From positions 1 to 64,000 of the forward strand of contig JALHPF010000010.1 in the NCBI GenBank assembly GCA_022842595.1: a stretch of 64,000 nucleotides of DNA. The letters run 5' to 3'. The first letter of the stretch is position 1; each line of letters starts with the position of its first letter. Both the position numbers and the translations under genes were made by a program. Shown here piece by piece: positions 51,772 to 59,902 of the stretch. A model generated the notes under the pieces. That model was not told the origin of the DNA. It saw only the letters and a program-made list of their open reading frames with translations, and ran no database searches. This DNA is from Rubrivivax sp. Lineage in GTDB: Bacteria; Pseudomonadota; Gammaproteobacteria; Burkholderiales; Burkholderiaceae_C.

Positions 51772-53030
51772 GCGACGGGGTGGTTTTCCAGGGTGGGTCG
51801 GGCGGCGAAGCCTGGCGACGGGCGCCCCAGCTCGACCAGCTGCCTGTCGATCGCCGCCAGGTGGCTGGCCCAGGTGTAGCGCTGCTGGACGCGCAGCCGC
51901 GCCGCGGCGCCGATGGCCGCCGCTGCCGATGCTGCGCGCAGCAGGTGGTCGATGGCCGCCACGTATTCGCCAGGCTCGGCGGCGTCCAGGATCTCGCGGC
52001 CGGTCTGCACATCGAGCGCTTCGACACAGGGCGTGGCCGCAACCACCGGCCGGCCCATCGCCATCGCCTCGAGGATCTTGTTCTGGATGCCACGCGCCAG
52101 CCGCAGAGGCGCGACGACGACCGCCGCGTGCTGCAGGTAGGGGCGCACGTCGGGCACGGTGCCGGACACGACGACCCCCGCCGCCGGGTCGGCGCCGAGC
52201 GCGCGCACGGCCGGCGTCGGCGCCCGGCCGACGATGTGCAGGCGCAGCAGCGGCCAGCGGGCGCGCAGCAGGGGCAGGGCCTCGCTCGCGAACCAGGTCA
52301 CCGCATCGACGTTGGGCCAGTAGTCCATGGCGCCGGTGAACACCAGCGGGATCTCGCCGGCGTCAAAGGGCGAGGCGTGTTGCACGTCTGGGCTGAAATA
52401 GGTCGTGTCGACACCGTTGTTCATCGCCTCGACCCGGCCGGCGCACTCGGGTGCGAGGCTGCGGAACAGCTCGACCTCGTTGTCGGTGGCCAGGTAGCAG
52501 CGCTGCGACTGTGCAGCCGCCTGCCGCTCGCAGGCCAGCAGGCGCTGCCCTTCGCGCCGGTACAGCCACGACAGCGGCCAGCGGTGGCGCGGGGCGTAGG
52601 CCGACCACTTGGCCGAATCGATGTCGACCATGTCCAGCAGCATCGGCAGCTGCGGATGCGCCTGGGCGTAGGGTGCCATCGACGACGAGAACACGACGGC
52701 GGCGGCAATGTTCTCGCGCTCGACCGTGCGCGCCACCCAGCGGCGCAGCCCGGCACTGCGGTAGTAGTGCAGCGAGAGCGCCTCGCCCGTCAGCAGGCCG
52801 GCCAGGCTGCGCACGCGCGCCACGCGCGGGTTCAGGCGCTCGACATGCAAGCCGGCGCACTGGCTGCGCAGCGCCGCCACGTGCTGGTCGTCGTCCGGGT
52901 CGTCGACGAAGGTGCCCACGAACACCCGGTGCCGCGCCGCCAGATGCTGCAGCAGGTGGTAGGAGCGCACCTTGTCGCCCTTGTTCGGCGGGAAAGGCAG
53001 GCGGTGCACGAGGTAGAGAAGGCTGGCCAT
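51768..53030 (-). CDS. GT4 sugar transferase, PEP-CTERM/EpsH1 system-associated
   Basis: The product has 420 residues. It starts MASLLYLVHRLPFPPNKGDK, the usual opening of the exosortase-linked transferase 1 family; MLLDMVDIDSAKWSAYA, VFTGAMDYWPNVDAVTWFAS, LRLHIVGRAPTPAVRAL and APLRLARGIQNKILEAMAMG with the acidic residue of the donor site follow. ATG 53030 is used, 14 bases after the FemAB-like gene; the open frame runs further upstream only as a shadow. It assembles the exopolysaccharide repeat unit. Confidence 0.93.
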   Translation of the reverse strand: MASLLYLVHRLPFPPNKGDKVRSYHLLQHLAARHRVFVGTFVDDPDDDQHVAALRSQCAGLHVERLNPRVARVRSLAGLLTGEALSLHYYRSAGLRRWVARTVERENIAAAVVFSSSMAPYAQAHPQLPMLLDMVDIDSAKWSAYAPRHRWPLSWLYRREGQRLLACERQAAAQSQRCYLATDNEVELFRSLAPECAGRVEAMNNGVDTTYFSPDVQHASPFDAGEIPLVFTGAMDYWPNVDAVTWFASEALPLLRARWPLLRLHIVGRAPTPAVRALGADPAAGVVVSGTVPDVRPYLQHAAVVVAPLRLARGIQNKILEAMAMGRPVVAATPCVEALDVQTGREILDAAEPGEYVAAIDHLLRAASAAAAIGAAARLRVQQRYTWASHLAAIDRQLVELGRPSPGFAARPTLENHPVA

Positions 53031-53044
53031 GGCTTCAGCGCCCT

Positions 53045-54082
53045 TCAGCCCAGGCTGCGCACGATGTGCGGCCCCAGCCAGTTGGCCACGCCCAGCGGCA
53101 GCCGTCGCCAGGCCTGGATCATCAGGCGGTACTTCGCGTTCGCAGGGTTGTTCTGCGGCACCGCGTCGCGCTTGTAGAGCTGGTATTCGTAATGCAGCGG
53201 CGTCGGCTCGAAGCCCCAGTTCTTCTTGAACGCATACGGGCCGGTACCCTGCTTGCTGCGGCCATAGTCGAAGGTCTTCAGACCGCGGGCGCAGCTGCGC
53301 CGCATGAGGTCCCAGTACTTGAAGTCGTTGGCCGCCAGGTCGCGCGCCGCTTCGTCGTCGCCGGCGTAGTAGGGCAGCACCTCGTCGCGGAAGTAGAAGC
53401 TCAGCACGCTGGACAGCGGCCGCCCCTGTTCGCTGCTGACGGTGAGGAACTCGCAGTCGGCGCCGAATTCGCGCTGCAGGGCCGCGAAGTAGCGCCGCGG
53501 CAGCGCCGGCGTGCCGTGGCGGTGCACGTTGTCGGCATAGAGCCGGAAGAAGCGCTCTTCGTCGCTGTCGATGGCGCCGACGAGCCCGTTCTTGATGCCC
53601 TTGCGCACCATCGCCCGCTGCTTGCGCGGGATGGCCAGCATGTTGGCCTCCTCGTCGGGCAGGATGGCCTTGCGGAAGGTGACGTACAGGTCCTGGGCCG
53701 GCCAGTCCGGGTGGCGGCGCTCGACATGGCGAAGCTCCAGGTGCTGCACACCGAGCGACTGCGCCAGGCGCTGGGCCTCGCCTTCGAGCAGCGCCGTACT
53801 GGCGGCGTCGGTCGAGGCCACGCCGCCGTAGACGGCGAACGGCAGGCTGGTCAACGCATTGCCGAAGAGCACGCTCTTCACGTGGGCCAGCGGCAGCACG
53901 CCGGTGATGCGCTTGTCCGTCACCGCGCACAGGTAATGCGTGCGGTGGCCGAACACCTCGCCCAGCACGCGCTGCCAACCGGCGCGGTGGAAGAAGCTGG
54001 CTTGCGGGCAGGCCATCACGAAGGCGTCCCACGCGGCCGCCATGGTGCGGTCGCCCGGTTCCAGGCGCTGCAGGCTCGGCAT
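53045..54082 (-). CDS. FemAB-like GNAT protein of the XrtA/PEP-CTERM system
   Basis: This 345-residue protein has two tandem acyltransferase-like halves as in FemAB/FemX: WDAFVMACPQASFFHRAGWQ and FGHRTHYLCAVTDKRITGVL in the first; SSVLSFYFRDEVLPYYAGDD and FDYGRSKQGTGPYAFKKNWG near the end. FemAB proteins use aminoacyl-tRNA to attach amino acids; in PEP-CTERM loci the acceptor is unknown, and could be an amino sugar of the glycan. It is set between glycosyltransferase and deacetylase genes with gaps of 14 and 8 bases. Confidence 0.92.
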   Translation of the reverse strand: MPSLQRLEPGDRTMAAAWDAFVMACPQASFFHRAGWQRVLGEVFGHRTHYLCAVTDKRITGVLPLAHVKSVLFGNALTSLPFAVYGGVASTDAASTALLEGEAQRLAQSLGVQHLELRHVERRHPDWPAQDLYVTFRKAILPDEEANMLAIPRKQRAMVRKGIKNGLVGAIDSDEERFFRLYADNVHRHGTPALPRRYFAALQREFGADCEFLTVSSEQGRPLSSVLSFYFRDEVLPYYAGDDEAARDLAANDFKYWDLMRRSCARGLKTFDYGRSKQGTGPYAFKKNWGFEPTPLHYEYQLYKRDAVPQNNPANAKYRLMIQAWRRLPLGVANWLGPHIVRSLG

Positions 54083-54090
54083 GCCGGCGC

Positions 54091-54969
54091 TCAGGCCAGC
54101 GCCGGCGTCAGGGCGTGCACCGGCACGGCCTGGCGCTGCAGGAAGATCTGGTCCATTCGCCCCCAGCGGAAGTCAGCCAGCAGCGACTGCAGCCGGCCGT
54201 CCATGCGCGGGATGTTGACGTAGTGCCGGAAGCGGGTCTTCGCGTCGATGCCGGGAATGCGCGGCTGTCCGGGATCGATTTCCCAGGGGTGGAAATAGAA
54301 AACCGCGGACTCCTGGTCGACGCGGTTCACGCGGCCGATCATCCAGCGCGACATGGCATAGGGCAGCAGCCTGAAGTAGCCGCCGCCGCTGGAAGGCAGG
54401 TTGCGGCGGCCCAGTCGCAGCGTCGTCACCGGCACCTCCAGCAGGCCGTTGTGCAGACGGTAGGCGAAGCGGGGCGAGTCGGGCATGCCGTAGTGGTCGT
54501 GGCGGATGGGGTAGATGCTGCTGCTGTAGCGGTAGCCTGCGCGCGCCAGGGCATCGAAAGCCCAGAGGTTGCCGGCGCCGATGGAAAAGCTCGGCGCCCG
54601 GTACCCCAGCACCGGCCGGCCGGCCAGGTCCTCGAGGGTCTTCTTGGCGCGCGTCACGTCCGCGGTGAAGGCGGCCAGGTCCAGGTCGCTGGCACGTTCG
54701 TGGCCCTGGCCGTGGCTGGCGAGTTCATGACCGCCATCGACGATGCGGCGCACCAGCGCCGGGTGGCGCTCGGCGATCCAGCCCAGCGTGAAGAAAGTGG
54801 CGCTCACCCCGCGCGCGGCCAGCAGCTCCAGGATGCGGTCGACGTTGCGTTCGACCCGGCATTCGCGGCTGTCCCAGTCGGCGCGGCGGATGTAGGGCGC
54901 GAAAGCCGAGACCTGGAAGTAGTCTTCCACGTCGATCGTCAGGGCATTGGTGATGGCGGGGGCGATCAT
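54091..54969 (-). CDS. Polysaccharide deacetylase of the XrtA system
   Basis: The product has 292 residues. The NodB-homology domain shows TIDVEDYFQV (metal and catalytic Asp, residues 11-20), ELASHGQGHERASDL (metal His 86 and 90), LGYRAPSFSIG and VFYFHPWEIDPGQPR. It removes N-acetyl groups from GlcNAc-type residues of the exopolysaccharide. No signal peptide is seen, as usual for this XrtA subfamily. ATG 54969 is used. A 139-base gap with three hairpins lies upstream, the second largest in the operon. Confidence 0.94.
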   Translation of the reverse strand: MIAPAITNALTIDVEDYFQVSAFAPYIRRADWDSRECRVERNVDRILELLAARGVSATFFTLGWIAERHPALVRRIVDGGHELASHGQGHERASDLDLAAFTADVTRAKKTLEDLAGRPVLGYRAPSFSIGAGNLWAFDALARAGYRYSSSIYPIRHDHYGMPDSPRFAYRLHNGLLEVPVTTLRLGRRNLPSSGGGYFRLLPYAMSRWMIGRVNRVDQESAVFYFHPWEIDPGQPRIPGIDAKTRFRHYVNIPRMDGRLQSLLADFRWGRMDQIFLQRQAVPVHALTPALA

Positions 54970-54993
54970 GCGTCGGGGTCGTTCGTCCTCGGT

Positions 54994-55079
54994 TGCGGCG
55001 GGTGCGCCGCAGCAGAACCCCGATGTTAGGCGGCCGTACCGCCTGCCGCTGTGACGTGCGCCGCGCTAGGGGGCGGCGC
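54994..55079 (-). repeat. Three consecutive GC-rich hairpins in the wecB-deacetylase gap
   Basis: TGCGGCG-GGTG-CGCCGCA (54994-55011), GGCGG-CCGTA-CCGCC (55029-55043) and GCGCCGC-N8-GCGGCGC (55058-55079) are perfect inverted repeats. No T-run follows, so these are more likely mRNA-stabilising or processing structures between the wecB and deacetylase genes than terminators. Confidence 0.55.
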
Positions 55080-55108
55080 GACGTGCCCGACTGCACGACC
55101 CCCTCGAT

Positions 55109-56257
55109 TCAGGGGGCGCCTCGGGTCAGCCAGGCGAAGAGGTCGGCGGCGATGCGCTCGGCGGCGTGACCATCCCAGAGCTCGGGCACCCGACCGCGCT
55201 TGCCATGGCCGGACAGGATCGCCGCGACACCTTCCCGTATCGCCTGCGCGTCGCGCCCCACCAGCGTGTTGGTGCCCTGCTCCACGGTGATCGGGCGCTC
55301 GGTGTTCTCACGGAGGGTCAGGCAGGGCACGCCCAGCGCGGTGGTCTCTTCCTGCAGGCCGCCGGAGTCGGTGAGCACCACCGCCGCACCGGCCATCAGG
55401 CCCAGCATCTCCAGGTAACCCTGCGGCGGCAGCACGGCCATGGTCGCGGTGTCGAGCAGGCCGTCGAGCCCGAAACGCGTGATGTTCTGGCGGGTGCGGG
55501 GGTGCAGCGCGAACACCAGGGGCAGCCGTGCGGCGACCTCGCCCAGCACGCCCAGCAGGGCCGCCAGCGCCTGCGGGTCGTCGACGTTCGACGGTCGGTG
55601 CAGCGTGACCACGCCGTAGCCCTGCGGATGCTGCAGCAGTGCCGGGTCGGCGCCATGGGCCCGCAGGGTGTCCGCGGGCGCACGGGTGTGCTGCCGGTGC
55701 AGGTGCAGCGAGTCGATCATCACGTTGCCGGCGAAGCAGACCCGCTCGCCGGCGATGCCTTCGCGGACCAGGTTGTCGGCGGCGCTGCGTTCGGTGGTGT
55801 AGAGCCGGCCGACGATCTGGTCCGTCAGCACGCGGTTGATCTCCTCGGGCATGCTGCGGTCCCAGCTGCGAAGGCCCGCCTCCACATGAACCACGGGCAC
55901 GCCCTTCTTCACCGCCACCAGCGCACAGGCGAGCGTGGAGTTGACGTCTCCGACGACCAGCACACAGGCCGGGCGGTGGGCGTCGAGCGCGGGCTCGAAA
56001 CGCTTCATCACCTCGGCCGTCTGCACGGCATGGCTGCCGGAGCCCACCTCGAGATTCAGGTCGGGTCGGGGCAGGCGCAGGTCGGTGAAGAGCTTGTCGC
56101 TCATGCTGGCGTCGTAGTGCTGGCCGGTGTGAACCAGCAAGGCCGGCAGCGGCGGCTCGTGCGCGGCCAGGGCCCGCAGGATGGGCGCCATCTTCATGAA
56201 GTTCGGGCGCGCGCCGACGATGCACATCACCGGGCCCGGGAGACTTGCCGTCGACAT
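55109..56257 (-). CDS. wecB: UDP-N-acetylglucosamine 2-epimerase, non-hydrolysing (copy 2)
   Basis: The product has 382 residues. Motifs are CIVGARPNFMKMAPILRALA, VVGDVNSTLACALVAVKKGV, VVHVEAGLRSWDRSMPEEIN, VVTLHRPSNVDDPQALAALL and LTDSGGLQEETTALGVPCLT. The GARPNFMK opening differs from GTRPEAIK in copy 1, so the two are old paralogues rather than a recent duplication. It makes UDP-ManNAc for the TviB-type dehydrogenase in the same operon (inference). ATG 56257 overlaps the ATPase stop by one base (TGATG). Confidence 0.93.
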   Translation of the reverse strand: MSTASLPGPVMCIVGARPNFMKMAPILRALAAHEPPLPALLVHTGQHYDASMSDKLFTDLRLPRPDLNLEVGSGSHAVQTAEVMKRFEPALDAHRPACVLVVGDVNSTLACALVAVKKGVPVVHVEAGLRSWDRSMPEEINRVLTDQIVGRLYTTERSAADNLVREGIAGERVCFAGNVMIDSLHLHRQHTRAPADTLRAHGADPALLQHPQGYGVVTLHRPSNVDDPQALAALLGVLGEVAARLPLVFALHPRTRQNITRFGLDGLLDTATMAVLPPQGYLEMLGLMAGAAVVLTDSGGLQEETTALGVPCLTLRENTERPITVEQGTNTLVGRDAQAIREGVAAILSGHGKRGRVPELWDGHAAERIAADLFAWLTRGAP

Positions 56258-57345
56258 CAATCGCCTCTGCCGTTCTTCTTGCTTGCGTCCACCAGCTTCT
56301 GGAACATGGCCAGGATCTGCAGGTTCGTGCGCTCCAGCCTCAGCAGGCTGCGCTCAAGCCGCTGCAGCTGGTCACCGCGCTGGTCAGCCGTGAGTGCCGC
56401 GATCTGCTGCGACATCGCTTCGACCTCGTCGGCGCCGAGCTGCAGGTGGCTGAGGTCCACGTCGAGCGGCATGCCGGCGTTGCCGGTTTCGGCACCGGCG
56501 GCCACCGCCACGCGCGGGGCCTTGGCCGGCAACTGGTGTTCCTGTTCGAACTCGCGCACCACCTCGGCAACGTCGTCGGCCGTGAGATTGGTGCGTCCGA
56601 TCAGGAAGCCGGCCAGCAGCAGCCGGTCGCACACGGAATTGATGCGGCGGGGAATACCGCCGGTGGCTGCGTGGATGGCGGCGAAGGCCGCGGCGTCGAG
56701 ACTGGGCTTGCCCTTGGAGCCGGCACACTTCAGCCGGTGCTCGATGTAGCCGCGGGTTTCGTCGGCGTCGAGCGGCCCGATGTGGCAGGTGGCCGCCACG
56801 CGCTGGCGGAACTGCTCCATGTCGGGCTGCTGCAGCATCTGCCGGAACTCGGGTTGCCCCACCAGGAAGCTCTGCAGCAGCGCCTGGTTGCCGAACTGGA
56901 AGTTGCTGAGCATGCGCAGTTCCTCGAGCGCACGTGGCGTCAGGTTCTGCGCCTCGTCGACGATGAGCAGGCAGCGCTTGCCCTTGCTCGTCTGGCTCAT
57001 CAGAAAGGCTTCCAGCGTGATCAGCAGCTCGCTCTTGGGCACGTCCTTGACGCGGAAGCCGAAGGCCGCGCCCACCATGCGCAGCGTGTCCTCGGCGCCG
57101 AGCTGGGTCGTCACCAGATGGCCGGTTATCACGTTGCTGCCGTTCAGGCCCTCGATCAGGCTGCGAAGCACCATCGTCTTGCCGGCACCGATCTCGCCGG
57201 TGATGACGATGAAACCCTCGTTGCGCGAGACGCCGTACTCGAGATACGCCTTGGCGCGCCGGTGCTGCTTGCTGCTGAAGTAGAAGTTGGGGTCGGGGTT
57301 GAGCTGGAAGGGCTTGCTGCTCAACCCGTAGAAAGCCTCGTACAT
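56257..57345 (-). CDS. AAA ATPase of the XrtA system (ExeA-like)
   Basis: The product has 362 residues. It begins MYEAFYGLSSKPFQLNPDPN, the GspA/ExeA-like signature, with Walker A GEIGAGKT (residues 50-57) and Walker B LLIVDEAQN (Asp130, Glu131). The tail has a leucine-rich coiled coil (QLQRLERSLLRLERTNLQIL). This XrtA-associated ATPase is widely conserved in exosortase loci and thought to help assemble the export machinery; its exact job is unknown. Only 5 bases separate it from the outer-membrane protein gene upstream. Confidence 0.94.
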   Translation of the reverse strand: MYEAFYGLSSKPFQLNPDPNFYFSSKQHRRAKAYLEYGVSRNEGFIVITGEIGAGKTMVLRSLIEGLNGSNVITGHLVTTQLGAEDTLRMVGAAFGFRVKDVPKSELLITLEAFLMSQTSKGKRCLLIVDEAQNLTPRALEELRMLSNFQFGNQALLQSFLVGQPEFRQMLQQPDMEQFRQRVAATCHIGPLDADETRGYIEHRLKCAGSKGKPSLDAAAFAAIHAATGGIPRRINSVCDRLLLAGFLIGRTNLTADDVAEVVREFEQEHQLPAKAPRVAVAAGAETGNAGMPLDVDLSHLQLGADEVEAMSQQIAALTADQRGDQLQRLERSLLRLERTNLQILAMFQKLVDASKKNGRGD

Positions 57346-57350
57346 GGTGG

Positions 57351-58898
57351 TCAGAAGCGAATGCCGAAGCTGGCCGTGACGGCCGACTCGGTGTAGGGGT
57401 TGGCGCCGTCGGCCCGGACGTGACTGGCCGACACGGACAGGTTGCTGCGGCTGGAGAGCTGCTCACCCCAGCTGACGTCGACGCTCTTCAGGCCGTTGCC
57501 CACCACCGCGCCGCGGCCGGGCGTGCGCTGTTCTGCCGCGGTGACGACGAGCGAGGAGGTCGGCGTCAAGCGGTAGGACCAGCTCAGGCTGAAGCCCCGC
57601 TGGCGCAGCACGTCGACCTGACTCAGGTCATCCACGCCCGTGCTGAGGGTGTCCAGGCGGCGCGTGGTGGTGGTGAACGCCGTCAGCACGACGCTGTTTC
57701 GCAAACCCTGCAGTGCATAAGACAGGTTCTGCGTCCGCTGCAGGCTGAGCGCGGCGCTCAGGAAGCCGGCGGTCAGGCGCTGGTTGGGGTCGAGCCCCGA
57801 AGCCCGCAGGAAGCTGCGCACTAGCGTGTCCCGACGCACCGGGTCGGGTTCAAGCGAAGCGAACTGGGCGAAGAAGATCTCGTAGTTGGACAAGGACTGG
57901 CCAGCCCCGGTCGTGATTTCGGTGCTGTTGCGCGAGTCGCTGAACGACAGGGAGCTGCGGCGGAAGCGATGGCTCGCCGACACGCTGTAGCTGTTGCCGA
58001 AATAACGCCGGTCGCCCTGGACCGCGATCTGGGTGCGTGCGGTCGGCTGCCATGACAGGCCACCCCCCCAGGTGTCGCTGAGGCGTCCGTCCAGGCTCTG
58101 GACGTTGTTGCGTTCCTTGCCGCCGTTCACCGAGAGTCGAAGTTCAGGCAGCACGGCATAGCTCACCGTCGCGCGCAACGTGTCCTGGGTGGTCCTGCGA
58201 CCGGCCTCGAAGTCGGAAACGCTGCGGTTCAGGTCGACCGCCCAGCCGATCAGGCGGCCGCCGCCGTTGCTGACGCGCAAGCCGCCACTGTAGTTCGCCG
58301 TATTGCTGCCGCCATTGTCCGGGCTGTACGACATCGACGAGTTGGCACTGGCTTCGATCTGCACGTCGTCGAACCTGGCTACGCGACCACCGGCCAGCCG
58401 CGGAGAGACGCTGAAGCGGCGCACCTCGGTGCTGTTGCGGTTGATCGCGTTGGGGCGTGCGCCCTGAAGGGCCAGCGCCGACACCGCCTGCCGGGAAATC
58501 GACGCATTCACGTCCAGGTAGCCATGGCCTTCGATCAGCTCGGCGGTCAGCAGGGCGGTCAGCGCGTTCTGCAGTTCGAAGCGCGACGGGCTGCGGGCGA
58601 AATAGACGCCGCTCAAGGCGTAGTCCAGGGAACCCTGCAACCGCCCTGCTCGGCTGCTGATGCGCACGCTGGGGGTCAAGGTCGTCACGGCGTCGGCCCT
58701 GCGGTCGGTCGCAGACAAGTCGCGGTTGTCGGTGATCGACTGCGAGGCGGAAAAACCGGAGCTGACGGTGAAGGTCGTCGGTTGCGCCGTCGCCGCGATC
58801 GACGTGGCGCCCACGGCGGCGGCAACCAGCCTGGCGATCAGCCAGCGCGAGGATGCGGATTCATGGGAATGCACGCACTCGACGGGACGCAAAGTCAC
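57351..58898 (-). CDS. PEP-CTERM system-associated outer-membrane beta-barrel protein
   Basis: This 515-residue protein has a signal peptide ending near IAATAQ and then a long run of amphipathic strands rich in Ser, Thr, Asn and Tyr, ending in Phe (ASFGIRF), the usual C-terminal signature of outer-membrane barrels. It fits the exosortase-associated outer-membrane family located after the tyrosine kinase gene; it may form the export pore partner. The start is GTG 58898, 13 bases after the kinase stop; GTG 58883 is an alternative. The frame open further upstream is a shadow of the kinase gene. Confidence 0.88.
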   Translation of the reverse strand: MTLRPVECVHSHESASSRWLIARLVAAAVGATSIAATAQPTTFTVSSGFSASQSITDNRDLSATDRRADAVTTLTPSVRISSRAGRLQGSLDYALSGVYFARSPSRFELQNALTALLTAELIEGHGYLDVNASISRQAVSALALQGARPNAINRNSTEVRRFSVSPRLAGGRVARFDDVQIEASANSSMSYSPDNGGSNTANYSGGLRVSNGGGRLIGWAVDLNRSVSDFEAGRRTTQDTLRATVSYAVLPELRLSVNGGKERNNVQSLDGRLSDTWGGGLSWQPTARTQIAVQGDRRYFGNSYSVSASHRFRRSSLSFSDSRNSTEITTGAGQSLSNYEIFFAQFASLEPDPVRRDTLVRSFLRASGLDPNQRLTAGFLSAALSLQRTQNLSYALQGLRNSVVLTAFTTTTRRLDTLSTGVDDLSQVDVLRQRGFSLSWSYRLTPTSSLVVTAAEQRTPGRGAVVGNGLKSVDVSWGEQLSSRSNLSVSASHVRADGANPYTESAVTASFGIRF

Positions 58899-58911
58899 GG
58901 GAAACCCTGGG

Positions 58912-59886
58912 TCAGGCAGGCTTGCCGGACTCGGCAAGGGCACCGGCCTCGGCAGCATCGGCCGCGCCTGACTTGCCATACCCGTAGCCATACCCGTAGC
59001 CATAGCCGTAACCCGCCGGGCCACCGGCGCGTGCCTTGTTCAGCATCATCATGCGCACCGGGCACGACTCGATGGTCGACAGTGCATGCATCAAATCGGA
59101 TTGAGCCGTTCGGCCCGCCTGGACCACGACGACGATCTGCCCCATGTGGGTGGCCAGGACGCGGGACTCGGTGGTCAGCAGCAGGGGCGGCGAGTCGAAG
59201 ATGATGATCCGGTCGGGGTAGCGCGTGGCCAGTTCATCGAGCAGCGTGGTCATGGCGTCGCTGGCCAGCAGTTCGGTGGCGCGCGGGTGCGGCGTGCCGC
59301 TGGGCAGGATGGTCAGCTTGTCGACATTGGTTCGCAGCAGGACGCTGGGCACATCGGCCTTGCCTTCCAGGACGTCCAGCAGGCCCCTGCCGGGCGGCAG
59401 GCCGAGGATCCGCAGGACCGACGGACGGGCGACGTCGGCGTCGACGAGCATGACCGTATGGTCGAGTTCGGACGCGATGCTCATCGCCAGGTTGACCGAG
59501 GTGTAGGTCTTTCCCTCGCCGGCCAGCGCACTGGTGATCATGATCAGGTTGCCGTGGGTCACCATGGCGGCGCCCCGGTTCAGCGCGTTGCTGATCAGCG
59601 GACGCTTGATGACCCGGTACTCGTCGGCCATGCTGGAGCGCGGTGCGTGCGGGGTCAGGATGCCCGCGGCGTCGAGGGCGTCGAGGTCGAGTTCGACGCG
59701 TCGCGACAGGGGCACTTGGGCCCCCGGGTCCCCGCCAGTCTGTGGCCCTGCCACGGGCGCGGCGGGCTGGCTGGGTTTGATCGCGGCCTCGGCCGTCGAA
59801 GCTGCGCCGTCGAATTCGGGCAGGACGACGCCCGTTTGCCTGAGCTGCTCGAGGCGCAGCGCTGCTTGTTCGATGAGACTGCTCAC
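58912..59886 (-). CDS. Tyrosine autokinase of the XrtA system (BY-kinase)
   Basis: The product has 324 residues. It holds only the cytoplasmic kinase domain; the membrane part is the separate chain-length protein. Walker A SALAGEGKTYTS (about residues 119-130), Walker A' VMLVDADVARPS (about 145-156) and Walker B IIIFDSPPL are intact. The tail is a striking Gly-Tyr repeat with six tyrosines (Tyr293-303, every second residue), the autophosphorylation cluster that regulates polymer length in BY-kinases. The GTG start at 59886 has GGACAGGA upstream; the frame upstream of it is a shadow. It lies 16 bases after the chain-length gene. Confidence 0.93.
   Translation of the reverse strand: MSSLIEQAALRLEQLRQTGVVLPEFDGAASTAEAAIKPSQPAAPVAGPQTGGDPGAQVPLSRRVELDLDALDAAGILTPHAPRSSMADEYRVIKRPLISNALNRGAAMVTHGNLIMITSALAGEGKTYTSVNLAMSIASELDHTVMLVDADVARPSVLRILGLPPGRGLLDVLEGKADVPSVLLRTNVDKLTILPSGTPHPRATELLASDAMTTLLDELATRYPDRIIIFDSPPLLLTTESRVLATHMGQIVVVVQAGRTAQSDLMHALSTIESCPVRMMMLNKARAGGPAGYGYGYGYGYGYGKSGAADAAEAGALAESGKPA
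58976..59011 (-). repeat. Six hexanucleotide units encoding the Gly-Tyr tail of the kinase
   Basis: On the plus strand the units read CCATAC, CCGTAG, CCATAC, CCGTAG, CCATAG, CCGTAA (pattern CCRTAN). Translated on the minus strand they give alternating Gly and Tyr. Unit gain or loss keeps the frame but changes the number of phosphorylatable tyrosines. Confidence 0.85.
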
Positions 59887-59902
59887 GTTCCGGTCCTGTC
59901 CA

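Noticed and set aside
51768-54032. 754-codon frame suggesting a FemAB-glycosyltransferase fusion
   Set aside because: The N-terminal part is a shadow of the FemAB-like gene in another frame; the glycosyltransferase has its own ATG at 53030 with the expected family N-terminus.
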